A stretch of DNA of 64,000 bases from the NCBI GenBank assembly GCA_035629335.1, contig DASPIB010000001.1, forward strand, positions 558,001-622,000, in the 5' to 3' direction. Below, piece by piece: positions 41,334-49,478 of this stretch (positions within the stretch are counted from its first letter, which is position 1; every line of letters begins with the position of its first letter). Origin of the DNA: Verrucomicrobiia bacterium (lineage in GTDB: Bacteria; Patescibacteriota; Saccharimonadia; Saccharimonadales; Saccharimonadaceae). Made by a program: the position numbers and the translations under genes. Below the pieces are notes generated by a model that saw nothing but the letters and a program-made list of their open reading frames with translations, made no database searches and was not told where the DNA came from.

Positions 41334-41971
41334 GTCGTACGGAGATGTAAATACTTACCTAAATAAAGTGACTGTTCTCGGTCAGCGATGTGGTGGAGCT
41401 GCTCACTTTTGAGGAAATGGTGAAGCGCCATGAGACTAGACACAAGCGAGACACCTTTTAGTGCGCATACGATGAAGCGATGGTGTGATTATTCTTCTCC
41501 GCTTGGTCACATGCTGATTTTCATTCTTACATCTCCTTTTTTGGATAGTTATTGTATTTAATAAATCTAGTAATTTTGGTGATGGCGTTCCAGCTACAGA
41601 TCGTCATTGATCATAAAGAGCCAGGGCGTCGCAGCTCTTGAGCTCTGACATTGGAACTTTGTTTTTTTGCCACCACATTGATGCTTCGGAGTAGCAACAG
41701 ACATATTGCATACTTAAATTATACCCAACAAATAGGGGAGCGCTGCTGCCGCGCACTACAACGACACCCAACTCATCGATAATAATGTAACAGCTAACCC
41801 CTTACTTTTTGCGCCCAGATTAAGGGGTAGTATAAGGTATTTAAACCCATGGCACCTCTTTAAGTCAGTCATGATTAGCAGCATTAGTTAATATTTTTTT
41901 ATTTTGCGTTAGGTATCATAAGGTCGAATAACATAGATAAGGCCATTGTAAGGTAGCTTACTTAGTGTAAA
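41334..41971. other. Long AT-rich intergenic region, probably decayed sequence
   Basis: This stretch of about 640 bases has no convincing gene. One plus-strand frame at about 41385-41460 reads VVELLTFEEMVKRHETRHKR, protein-like but with no start and with stops on both sides, so it may be a fragment of a lost gene. On the minus strand an AAAAGGAG near 41540 precedes only a 5-codon frame. The rest is AT-rich with short T-runs. It marks the beginning of the decayed stretch that runs to about 46.9 kb. Confidence 0.45.
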
Positions 41972-42820
41972 ATGACAAATCCATACACCTCGATTATTAT
42001 GCCTACGTTCAATAGAGCATACATTATAGGTAAGGCAATAAATACCATCTTAGCGCAAACCGATGCAAACTGGGAGCTTATTATCGTTGATGACGGTTCA
42101 TCCGATAACACCAAGCAAGTCATTGATGACCTACGAGATAATCGCATACGCTATATTTATCAAAAGAACGCAGGGGTAGCCGAGGCTAGAAATACAGGCC
42201 TAGCTTCAGCACGGGGAGAATGGATTGCTTACCTAGACAGCGATAATGAGCTACTGCCCGAATATCTCGAGGTCATGCATACACAGCTTAGCTCGCATTC
42301 CGATAAAGTATTTGCCCTGCCCCGAATGAATCGTCCGCTAGAACTTTACGAGAATGGGGTGCTGGTCAAAACTATCTTCCGCGAAGAACGCACGCATGCA
42401 AGCGAGCTGACTGTCCATGATATTTTTATGTACAACTTTCACGTAGACACAAATGGTTTTATACATCACCGCAAAGTGTACGAGGATGGAATAAGGTGGG
42501 ATCCAACCCTTCCCCTTATGGAAGACTGGGACCTAGCACTGTCGATAGGCAGTAAGTATCCAAACGGTTTTTTATATGTTAATAAAATTTTAGGCACTTA
42601 CTATCAACGATTTGGCGGCGATGGCATACGCTCAAATGGTACGTACGCCGACTCAGCGCAATCTTTTGAGATGATTTATCAAAAGCATAAGAACGATAAG
42701 CTTATGGAAGGGCAGACTTGGCATCCTTTTAGGGTAGATCGTTGGCGGCAAAGGCAGCGCGAATACGAAGAAGGCAAATTACCGCCCTTTTCTCATTTTT
42801 ACTTTCTTGAATCAGAATAG
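41972..42820 (+). CDS. GT2 family glycosyltransferase (soluble)
   Basis: A 282-aa single-domain GT-A enzyme: TSIIMPTFNRAYIIGKAINT at the N-terminus, VDDGSSD (about 39-45), LDSDNE (about 87-92, the metal-binding DxD equivalent) and MEDWDLALSI (about 187-196), where ED is the likely catalytic base region. There is no membrane helix. It should add a sugar to a surface or lipid-linked acceptor. It stands alone in a degraded AT-rich region, far from the main glycan operon. No Shine-Dalgarno is visible. Confidence 0.88.
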   Translation: MTNPYTSIIMPTFNRAYIIGKAINTILAQTDANWELIIVDDGSSDNTKQVIDDLRDNRIRYIYQKNAGVAEARNTGLASARGEWIAYLDSDNELLPEYLEVMHTQLSSHSDKVFALPRMNRPLELYENGVLVKTIFREERTHASELTVHDIFMYNFHVDTNGFIHHRKVYEDGIRWDPTLPLMEDWDLALSIGSKYPNGFLYVNKILGTYYQRFGGDGIRSNGTYADSAQSFEMIYQKHKNDKLMEGQTWHPFRVDRWRQRQREYEEGKLPPFSHFYFLESE

Positions 42821-42909
42821 CTAGAGACACCTTATATTGCTTATTGTAAAAACCTCATATATATTTAAGTTAAGCAAAAGCATTACTATCAAAAAGCGGA
42901 GGAAGAGAT

Positions 42910-43683
42910 ATGCCGGTTGCAAAAAAACAGCAAGTCAAGAAAAGCAATGCGGCGCCTCCGAGAAAACACAAATGGTACAAAGGCGCACTGGCTATTATTG
43001 CGGGGATAGTCCTCATCTGCGTAATGTTGTTTTACATTATTGGGGGAACTATGGCTGGCGACAAAATAGGCATGGAAAGGTATCTACAAGATAAATACGG
43101 CCAAGAATTTAAAGTTACAACTTAGAAGACAGAGCTGTTTCGATAGGAGATCCAGGACAGCGCGTAGGCATCGGCCACCCTGTTAATGACAGTACTTTAA
43201 CATTCGAAGTGGGGAAAAGTCGAAATACGGGCGTCTATTTCGATAAATATGTGCCTGCCGTATGGGCGCGACAAGGACGACCTGAAGCCGAAACATTCCT
43301 AAAGACGGTTTATCGGACTACGCCGGATTTTGATTTAACGATTGGGATTCCGTCTCAAGAAGATAACCCTATGAGGGGTAGTATAACGCCTATCGAAGAG
43401 GCGATTACTAAATATAGCGACAAGTTCGTATACGGTATCACTTCATCTTAATACACCAGAAAAGCTAAGCGTTCAAGATAAGCGAGAAGAAATTAGCAGG
43501 CTTAATAAAGTGGCACAATTTATTCTCGGCAAGAAAGTTGCTCACCCTGCTCTCGGCATAACAATACGTATTGGTGATACGAATCGAGGATACGGATGCA
43601 ACTTGTATGGCGGAGATTTTAATAACATCAAAGGCAAGTTGGAAGAGTGTTTTTTAAATGACAGAATACTAAAGGCTGAATAG
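42910..43683 (+). pseudogene. Membrane-anchored protein gene broken by two frameshifts
   Basis: GGAGGAAGAG precedes ATG 42910. Frame 1 gives MPVAKKQQVKK ... KWYKGALAIIAGIVLICVML (signal anchor) ... YLQDKYGQEFKVTT and stops at 43125. The text continues in another frame (LEDRAVSIGDPGQRVGIGHP ... FDLTIGIPSQEDNPMRGS ... YSDKFVYGITSS) to a stop near 43451, then returns to frame 1 for 80 codons without a start (LNTPEKLSVQDKREEISRLN ... NDRILKAE) to 43683. The three pieces join into one anchored extracytoplasmic protein of about 255 aa. The two shifts compensate each other. It is either a decaying gene or has two base errors. Confidence 0.75.
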
Positions 43684-43700
43684 AAGGAACAAATAAAGAT

Positions 43701-44423
43701 ATGTCCTCATTAACAATCGAACAGTACTTAGCTCTCTCGCAGTTCGCGCATAATGACTTCAGTCAGACAGACGTTAATAACCAACTAACAATATCTCAAA
43801 TTCTAACTGATCCTAATCGCGAGATTGAGCATGCGGATGAACCAGTCTTGGAGGGCCTTGCAAACATCGGTGACTGGAAATTAGTTAATTTTCAATCGAA
43901 TACCGCATCCGGTTTTGCCGGTACCGCTTTTCAATCTCCGACAGGTGAGATTGTTTTCACATTCCGCGGTACAGAGCCTAAGCTATTTTCTGATCCTATC
44001 CAGGCATTAAAAGATTTTGAGACAGACTTAGAAATCGCCACCGACACAAACCTATCAGGTCCTAGCCAGTTTGACGACGCTTTTGATTTTTGGGCAGATA
44101 CCATGCAGCTTGTTGGTCCGGGCAATTATACAGATTATAGCTTTACCGGCCACTCGCTTGGCGGCGGACTGGCTCAGTATATGACCTACATAACAAACGA
44201 AGTTGGCCATTCGGTCACATTTAACGCTGTTGGCATAGGACAAGTTCTCGATGGCGTAAATCCTTCCGACTATAACGATTCAATCACGGATTACGTTAAC
44301 CAAAATGACGTCATTGGTCAAGGGGTGTGCGAATTGGGGAGATCTTTCGAGCGTTTGAGATCACCCTCAAAAGTTTTGCGACGACCATTCTCTAGCAAAA
44401 AGGATCTGATCTTTGCCTCATGA
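43701..44423 (+). CDS. Class 3 lipase-like alpha/beta hydrolase, C-terminus lost
   Basis: A 240-aa frame. The core matches lipase class 3 / Mbeg1-like proteins: IVFTFRGTEP (about 84-93, oxyanion region), nucleophile Ser152 in FTGHSLGGGLAQY, and NQNDVIGQ (about 215-222), where the catalytic Asp is expected. After GQ, at about 44325, the sequence turns abruptly into a basic unrelated tail (RSFERLRSPSKVLRRPF), and the catalytic His is absent. The 3' end therefore looks replaced by a deletion or rearrangement. It follows the frameshifted pseudogene by 17 bases and is probably non-functional. Confidence 0.7.
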   Translation: MSSLTIEQYLALSQFAHNDFSQTDVNNQLTISQILTDPNREIEHADEPVLEGLANIGDWKLVNFQSNTASGFAGTAFQSPTGEIVFTFRGTEPKLFSDPIQALKDFETDLEIATDTNLSGPSQFDDAFDFWADTMQLVGPGNYTDYSFTGHSLGGGLAQYMTYITNEVGHSVTFNAVGIGQVLDGVNPSDYNDSITDYVNQNDVIGQGVCELGRSFERLRSPSKVLRRPFSSKKDLIFAS

Positions 44424-44592
44424 GTTACTCTGCGCTACCGTCCTATTTAGGCTGCTTTGCGTATAGTAAAACTATCCTGGAAGAAAGTGGTAGAGCAAAT
44501 AATACCTATTCAGTGACTAGTTGCGAAAACCGGGTTCCATAATTAATTCAACGCTCTTCACATCGGAAATATTTTTCAAGGGTAGGCTCTAA

Positions 44593-44632
44593 AATAAGAA
44601 ACACGCAAAAAATGCGTGTTTCTTATTAAGAT
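44593..44632. terminator. Bidirectional 15-bp terminator
   Basis: AATAAGAAACACGCA (44593-44607) pairs perfectly with TGCGTGTTTCTTATT (44613-44627) across AAAAA. It serves the minus-strand hydrolase gene (ends 44645) and anything coming from the left. Confidence 0.85.
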
Positions 44633-44644
44633 ATGTCGTTTCCT

Positions 44645-45595
44645 CTATCGCTTATCTAAGGCCTCGGGGCTATTCATATGTTCAGTCGACAGGTTTTCGG
44701 GCGCATCTAGGAAGGTCTGCAGCGAATCAACTACTACTTGCGGCTGAAGTACAGGCGCAAAATGATCGGCATGAGGCAAAACATCCAGCTGGCCTTTCGG
44801 CAAGAGGCTGTACCACTTGAGAGCGTGGCTTACAGGTGTGGCGTCGCGGTCACCGCTCATAATCAAGAATGGTACCTTAATACTTTTAATTTGTTCGTCA
44901 GTTGGCCATTTGTTTTGAGCATCCATTGCAAACAGCTTCGTTACGAGCTCGTTCCATTTTTCTGGGTGTGGAGAGACTTTTTCGTACGGCTCTTTCAGCT
45001 GTTTTGGAGAAAACCCTGTATCGAGAACTCCAATAAACTGCTGATATTGCTCTGGGGTCAGTATTTCATCATAGTATCTATAGTTAGAACCTATGACGGC
45101 GACTTTGCGCACAAGCTCTGGATGTCGGAGTACTAGTTCGGTAGCTAAGGTTCCACCCATACTCCAGCCAAATATGTCTGCCTTGGTAATGTTTTGCTGT
45201 CGCAAGAAACCGGCAATGTCGTCGGCTACCTGTTGATGCGTAAGGGGCCGGCCTTCAACGTCTGCAGTGTGTCCATGGCCTTGAATTTCTATGCCAACCA
45301 CCTGTCTGTCCTTGGCAAGTTTGGGGATCATCTCTGCAAAGGAGAGTTCGATATTCATATGGGAACCGTGCAATAATAGCACGGGGGGCTTACCGTTTTT
45401 ATTACCATGCACTTCGTAGTACATATTGACACCATTTACTTCGGCATAACCAGTCTTTTTATGCGGGGCCTGACTAGTGGTCGCCTCTTTCTTACTAGTA
45501 AAATTAGGCGCTACCCACAATACCACACCGACACCCAACCCAATTGCAACAACAATGGCTACTATACTCAGCGCCATTTTCCTAGATTTATTCAT
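44645..45595 (-). CDS. Membrane-anchored alpha/beta hydrolase
   Basis: A 316-aa protein with an N-terminal signal anchor (about 8-29, ALSIVAIVVAIGLGVGVVLW) and an external alpha/beta hydrolase domain: oxyanion LLLHGSHM (about 73-80), nucleophile Ser145 in FGWSMGGTL, acid in MSGDRDATP, and His in LPHADHFAPV. It probably hydrolyses an ester or similar bond outside the cell; substrate unknown. It lies downstream of the NTF2-like gene on the same strand, 50 bases apart. Confidence 0.92.
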   Translation of the reverse strand: MNKSRKMALSIVAIVVAIGLGVGVVLWVAPNFTSKKEATTSQAPHKKTGYAEVNGVNMYYEVHGNKNGKPPVLLLHGSHMNIELSFAEMIPKLAKDRQVVGIEIQGHGHTADVEGRPLTHQQVADDIAGFLRQQNITKADIFGWSMGGTLATELVLRHPELVRKVAVIGSNYRYYDEILTPEQYQQFIGVLDTGFSPKQLKEPYEKVSPHPEKWNELVTKLFAMDAQNKWPTDEQIKSIKVPFLIMSGDRDATPVSHALKWYSLLPKGQLDVLPHADHFAPVLQPQVVVDSLQTFLDAPENLSTEHMNSPEALDKR

Positions 45596-45645
45596 ATACT
45601 CTGCTTTCTTATTTGCCTGTGATTAATTAATTGTTTAACGAAGCA

Positions 45646-45999
45646 TTACGCTTTGACGTAACCGAGTCCTTCTACGATCTTGCCCTCATGAACGCGCATA
45701 ATATTCACGCCGCGCACAGAATCGGCGTCACTTGCACCCCAGTAGAGGCGCCATAAGATTATCCCGCGGTCACCTAATATATCGGTAGCCTCAAGCTTAA
45801 AACGCATATCGCGGTTAGCGGCTATGTTGGTCCAGAATGCTACACATGCGTCTTTGCCTTCGTATTTCGCACCATCCGGGGCAGGACCGGTGTTTTCCAG
45901 GATACAATTATCGGCAATAATAGCCTCCAGACCGCTTGGATCATGCTTCTGAAAAGCATCGTTAAATTGACTTAGAACTTCTTCTGTCGATAATGACAT
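45646..45999 (-). CDS. NTF2-like / SnoaL-like domain protein
   Basis: A 117-aa protein with the cone-shaped NTF2 fold pattern: VLSQFNDAFQKHDPSGLEAI, then CILENTGPAPDGAKYEGKDA, FWTNIAANRDMRFKLEATDI and a final GVNIMRVHEGKIVEGLGYV. Such proteins are small ligand-binding or isomerase-like enzymes; here it could act on a small organic compound. GAAGGAA lies upstream of the ATG. It is probably co-transcribed with the anchored hydrolase that follows. Confidence 0.88.
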   Translation of the reverse strand: MSLSTEEVLSQFNDAFQKHDPSGLEAIIADNCILENTGPAPDGAKYEGKDACVAFWTNIAANRDMRFKLEATDILGDRGIILWRLYWGASDADSVRGVNIMRVHEGKIVEGLGYVKA

Positions 46000-46411
46000 G
46001 GCTGTATTCCTTCTTATTATTTATTACGCCAGGCTTAAAGGGACACGTACACTTTTAAATATACCCGTCGTCGACCGGTTGTATGTTAGTTGTACGCTAC
46101 AATCTTTTGCAGCCATAAAACTACTCTAACGGGTTAGAGACCATAAATATTGAACATTTTGGACAATTTAAAGAATTTGCGGTAAATTAAACAATCCTTA
46201 GCGTTTGTCCAAAAATTGCCGAAGTTCAGCTGTTAGGTGCTCGTCTTTGCACCTTTTTATTCAGAAATGAAAAAGATTGACGAGCTGTCAATCTTTCATG
46301 GCTAGTTCCTACCAGCTAAAGGCAGGATAGTGTCAGATAATCGCTCCAGAAGCAAAGAACGCAACTGCCAGCTTTTACAGGACCTGAGCTATTAAGCTTA
46401 TTTAGCCGTAA
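46000..46411. other. AT-rich intergenic region with two hairpins
   Basis: No gene seen in about 410 bases. AGGTGC (46235-46240) pairs with GCACCT (46249-46254) followed by TTTTATT, a terminator shape with no obvious gene before it. ATGAAAAAGATTGAC (46268-46282) pairs with GTCAATCTTTCAT (46288-46300), resembling the hairpin after tRNA-Gln. TCTAAC-GGG-TTAGAGA near 46123-46140 is another small dyad. Confidence 0.5.
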
Positions 46412-46492
46412 TTAGTTTTGCTTTTTTGTTTTTAGTTTTTTCTTTCGGGCCCTTTTTATATCTGCGCCATGATTATTTCTTTGTTTGGCCAT
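46412..46492 (-). CDS. Possible 26-aa basic peptide
   Basis: A frame MAKQRNNHGADIKRARKKKL plus six more residues, over half of it Lys, Arg, Asn or Gln. CAGAGAGGG lies about ten bases upstream of its ATG on the minus strand, which is why it is listed. The composition resembles a nucleic-acid-binding tail. It is very short and could be chance in an A-rich stretch. Confidence 0.3.
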   Translation of the reverse strand: MAKQRNNHGADIKRARKKKLKTKKQN

Positions 46493-46584
46493 AAAACCCT
46501 CTCTGGTTAAGTTTCTAGTATAACAGTGTGTGGTTACTTTTACAATAATTTATGATATAATTAGGGTAGAAAGTAATATCGCTG

Positions 46585-46839
46585 ATGCAAGCGAAGATTC
46601 GAGGGAATATAAACACACGAACGAAGCAGTTTTTGGCATCGGATAAGGGTGCCTCACTCCGGTCCGAGCTCATAAAGATGACTCAAAGCCAAGAATATAA
46701 TACAAGAAGCGTGTACTCTACTTATGATAGAAACTTGCTAACATTTGTAGATAAGCATATGAAATACATGAGCCAGTTTCCGCTACTAAACTGCGAGCAG
46801 TATATCTTAAACTTAAAATTGATGACGAAAATTAAATAG
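46585..46839 (+). CDS. Hypothetical protein (84 aa)
   Basis: Begins MQAKIRGNINTRTKQFLASD and continues GASLRSELIKMTQSQEYNTR ... VDKHMKYMSQFPLLNCEQYI. It has a strongly protein-like helical composition with ordered charge pattern, no membrane segment, and reads like a small conserved protein rather than a shadow frame. No clear Shine-Dalgarno. It lies at the end of the decayed AT-rich stretch, so it could be a shortened remnant. Function unknown. Confidence 0.55.
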   Translation: MQAKIRGNINTRTKQFLASDKGASLRSELIKMTQSQEYNTRSVYSTYDRNLLTFVDKHMKYMSQFPLLNCEQYILNLKLMTKIK

Positions 46840-46868
46840 TCGCGGCGTACGGCGGCAACAACAGCCCG

Positions 46869-47282
46869 CTAGCTAGAGCTGTTCATTTGCTTCATAGCTT
46901 CAACCATCTCTGGAATATCCGATTGCATACGACCAGCCCAGCCAATCTCTTCCAGGGGATACTCATTGAAGAGAATAGGCGTTTCGCTAACATTCGCCAT
47001 ACCTTGGTATGCAGTCACGATTGCGGCGTTGATCTTTTCGGCCAATAAACGTTTTTTATTGATATCTTTGAGCACCGGTCCATTAATGGTGAATAATGTG
47101 CGGATAGGTTCAGCGCCTATCTTGCCATCCTGGCTCACCTGATCTGGTTCGTATTCGCGAAAGTAGATGCGCATGTCATCAATGCCATAGGCTTCGTCAA
47201 GTACTGCGGTTATCTCCTGCGCCATTTGGGTTTTTACACTGATACTGGCACCTTTTGGTGCGTCTAAGTAGCAAAGGGGCAT
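46869..47282 (-). CDS. Tautomerase family protein
   Basis: A 137-aa protein of the 4-oxalocrotonate tautomerase superfamily, beginning MPLCYLDAPKG so that after Met removal Pro1 is the catalytic base. Later features are RIYFREYEPDQVSQDGKIG, EPIRTLFTINGP, KINAAIVTAY and NEYPLEEIGWAGR. It isomerises keto-enol or dehalogenates small acids; the exact substrate is unknown. It is divergent from an HxlR regulator gene with a shared control region of about 100 bases, so it is a likely target of that regulator. Confidence 0.9.
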   Translation of the reverse strand: MPLCYLDAPKGASISVKTQMAQEITAVLDEAYGIDDMRIYFREYEPDQVSQDGKIGAEPIRTLFTINGPVLKDINKKRLLAEKINAAIVTAYQGMANVSETPILFNEYPLEEIGWAGRMQSDIPEMVEAMKQMNSSS

Positions 47283-47347
47283 AGGTGGTCTCCTATAGTT
47301 TAGATTGGTCTTAATTAGCTCGAGCTGAAGGCAGTATATCGTATATC

Positions 47348-47364
47348 ACTTGTAAAATGCAAGT
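47348..47364. promoter_or_regulatory. HxlR-type operator dyad 1
   Basis: ACTTG-TAAAATG-CAAGT forms a 17-bp dyad between the divergent tautomerase and HxlR genes. Nearly the same motif (CTTGCAAAATAGCAAGT) stands at the other divergent HxlR promoter at 51946-51962. Confidence 0.6.
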
Positions 47365-47385
47365 ATTTTATGCTATATTGTAGTT

Positions 47386-47826
47386 ATGACTAAAAAGACA
47401 CTCAGATCAGACTGCCCCATAAACTATGGCATTGAAGCCTTTGGCGATAAATGGTCACTTTTGGTTTTGCGTGATATTTTGTTTTACGGCAAGAAAACGT
47501 ATGGTGAATTTCTAAAGTCAGACGAAAAGATTGCGACAAATATTCTCGCGAGCCGTTTACAAACACTCGAAGCCAACGGATTGATCACGAAATCACCTCA
47601 CCCCACCGATAAACGCAAAGATTCGTATAGTGCCACCCAGAAAACACTGGATCTTCTACCTATGCTTCTTGAACTGGTGAAGTGGAGTGCCATTTATGGC
47701 AAAAACGATGTCGACGTACCGAGTAGTATCCTTGACCGGATCACTAATGATCGCGAACAGCTCATACGAGATATAATGGCGGGCGTCCTGAGTAAAGAAA
47801 TATTTACACTCAAAAGTCAGGGTTAA
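47386..47826 (+). CDS. HxlR family transcriptional regulator
   Basis: A 146-aa winged-helix regulator with the HxlR opening DCPINYGIEAFGDKWSLLVL (Cys14-Pro is the conserved, often redox-active, position), the FLKSDEKIATNILASRLQTLE recognition region, and a wing DKRKDSYSATQKT. HxlR proteins sense electrophiles or aldehydes and control adjacent detoxification genes. It is divergent from the tautomerase gene with a dyad between them. Confidence 0.93.
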   Translation: MTKKTLRSDCPINYGIEAFGDKWSLLVLRDILFYGKKTYGEFLKSDEKIATNILASRLQTLEANGLITKSPHPTDKRKDSYSATQKTLDLLPMLLELVKWSAIYGKNDVDVPSSILDRITNDREQLIRDIMAGVLSKEIFTLKSQG

Positions 47827-47870
47827 TTGTGCTCGTTTGTGAGTGAATAGGCTCGCATGCCGCGTTATGA

Positions 47871-48440
47871 TTATTTCAGTAATGGGTTGCTGTGTAGCAG
47901 CAGCAAGTTGAGTGTCTGAAACGCGGATGCTGGGAATTTTCGGCGCATAACAATCCAGGCGCTGATGCCGTCATATAGCAGTACTAACTGTTCAGCAAGT
48001 ACAGCGGGCTCTTTTGCGTTAAACAGTGTAGCTTGCTCTTCGAAATAATTATAGAGTTTAGTTTTGAATTCTCGCGCAACTTTCACGCCGAGATCATCAG
48101 AACCACGTAGCTCGATACTAGTATTCATCATAATACAACCATAAAAATCTTCTACTTCGGCCATTGGCTCAACCATGGTAAAGACGTGCTTAATCCGTTC
48201 GGCAGGGTCGTTGGCATCCGACGATGTACATGCTGCGAACCAGGCTTGGCCTATTTCTGTAACTGCTGCCGATACGAGTGCTTCTTTAGAAGGAAAGTGC
48301 TTATAAAGCGTGCGTTTAGAGACATCTGCTTCCGCACTAACCTTATCAACACCGGTAGTATGAATGCCGTGACTAGAAAAGAGCTTGGCGGCCGTGCTAA
48401 CGATTCTGTCCTTTGGTTTTTTACTCATAGTCTTGTTCAT
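47871..48440 (-). CDS. TetR family transcriptional regulator
   Basis: A 189-aa protein with the N-terminal TetR helix-turn-helix: RIVSTAAKLFSSHGIHTTGV, then DVSKRTLYKHFPSKEALVSA (about 40-59). A helical ligand-binding domain follows. It is divergent from an SDR gene; the shared region contains a dyad over the SDR promoter, so it probably represses that gene and itself. The start at 48440 is uncertain by a few codons (ATG at MSKKPKDR is alternative). Confidence 0.93.
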   Translation of the reverse strand: MNKTMSKKPKDRIVSTAAKLFSSHGIHTTGVDKVSAEADVSKRTLYKHFPSKEALVSAAVTEIGQAWFAACTSSDANDPAERIKHVFTMVEPMAEVEDFYGCIMMNTSIELRGSDDLGVKVAREFKTKLYNYFEEQATLFNAKEPAVLAEQLVLLYDGISAWIVMRRKFPASAFQTLNLLLLHSNPLLK

Positions 48441-48462
48441 GCCATCACTATATCAAAAATCC

Positions 48463-48509
48463 TTGCAAAAGTAAACAGATCGGTGTACTATTGTACTGTA
48501 ACACCTGTT
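48463..48509 (+). promoter_or_regulatory. SDR promoter overlapped by a TetR-like dyad
   Basis: TTGCAA (48463-48468), 17 bases, TACTAT (48486-48491). A dyad GGTGT (48482-48486) with ACACC (48501-48505), flanked by AACAG and CTGTT, covers the -10 region. GTAC is repeated inside it. Confidence 0.5.
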
Positions 48510-48526
48510 AAAGCAAGGAGAATCTA

Positions 48527-49291
48527 ATGCTACAAGACAAAATTGCAGTTATTTATGGAGCCGGTGGCGCACTCGGTAGTACTGCGGCAAAAGTATTCGC
48601 AAGAGAAGGCGCTTATGTCTTTCTTGCCGATCGCGCACAAGAAAAATTAGATACAGTAGCGGCCGAAATTACTGCTTCTGGCGGGAAAGCAGAAACAGCC
48701 GTAGTTGATGTCTTTGACCAACAAGCGGTTAAAATGCATGCTGAAACAATTGCAACACAAGCTGGCAGAATTGATATTTCCTTCAATGCCGTGAGTGTTC
48801 GGCATGATCAGGGAACACAACTCGCTGATCTTTCTTGGGAAGAGTTTATCCGCCCGGTGGATGGCTTCCTTAAGGCGCAGTTTAATACCAGCAAAGCCGT
48901 GGCCCAGCACATGGGTGGCGAGCGTCAAGGCGTAATCATTAATATGTCTGAGCCCGGGGCAAAATTGGCTATTGGGGGCATCCTGGGGCATGCCGTATCG
49001 AGCGCGGGTAAAGAAACCTTTACGCGCATTCTTGCGGCGGAGCTGGGACCAAAGAATATCCGCGTCGTTGGTATACGGCCACACGCCATGATCGACGCTC
49101 CAGCTGCGGGCTCATACACGAAAGAAATGTTTAACGATGAATTCATGGGCGTTATGGCTCAAGGAACCATGCTCAAGCGTTTGCCAACACTCTCTGAGGT
49201 TGCCGAAACCGCAGCGTTCTTGGCTTCTGACAATGCCCGTTCTATGACCGCAACAGTTGTTAATGTAACTGGTGGAGCAACCGTAGACTAA
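48527..49291 (+). CDS. SDR-fold protein with altered active site
   Basis: A 254-aa Rossmann protein: dinucleotide-binding YGAGGALGSTA (10-20), FNAVSV in place of the NNAG motif, INMSEPG, and the C-terminal MTATVVNVTGGATVD. Where classical SDRs have Tyr-x3-Lys before FTR..AAELGP, this one reads His155-A-V-S-Ser159 (HAVSSAGKETFTRILAAEL), so both catalytic Tyr and Lys are missing. It may use other residues, be a binding or regulatory protein, or belong to a divergent SDR subgroup. AAGGAG precedes ATG 48527. It is divergent from tetR, its likely regulator. Confidence 0.9.
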   Translation: MLQDKIAVIYGAGGALGSTAAKVFAREGAYVFLADRAQEKLDTVAAEITASGGKAETAVVDVFDQQAVKMHAETIATQAGRIDISFNAVSVRHDQGTQLADLSWEEFIRPVDGFLKAQFNTSKAVAQHMGGERQGVIINMSEPGAKLAIGGILGHAVSSAGKETFTRILAAELGPKNIRVVGIRPHAMIDAPAAGSYTKEMFNDEFMGVMAQGTMLKRLPTLSEVAETAAFLASDNARSMTATVVNVTGGATVD

Positions 49292-49310
49292 CTAAGACCC
49301 CCTATGTACT

Positions 49311-49345
49311 GAATAGGCTCACGTCAACGTGAGCCTATTCATATT
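49311..49345. terminator. Terminator of the SDR gene
   Basis: GAATAGGCTCACGT (49311-49324) pairs with ACGTGAGCCTATTC (49327-49340); the tight turn opens to a 4-base loop. AT-rich flanks lie on both sides. Confidence 0.75.
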
Positions 49346-49478
49346 ATGTGACCTGCGATCATACGACGTAATAAGTTATACTTCTGCGGTTATTTCTCAA
49401 TCCACCAGCCCTCCATTGCCCTAACCGTTCAGGCAGTCTCTTTGCTTAACCTGCATCTTCTTATATGATTAATTCATA

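Noticed and set aside
44321-44423. Minus-strand fragment of a mobile-element protein at the lipase junction
   Set aside because: A short open minus frame exists there, but I cannot tie it to any transposase or integrase motif.
41334-46584. Prophage or transposon
   Set aside because: No integrase, transposase, phage structural gene or terminal inverted repeats were seen. Only decay and similar hairpins at the ends.
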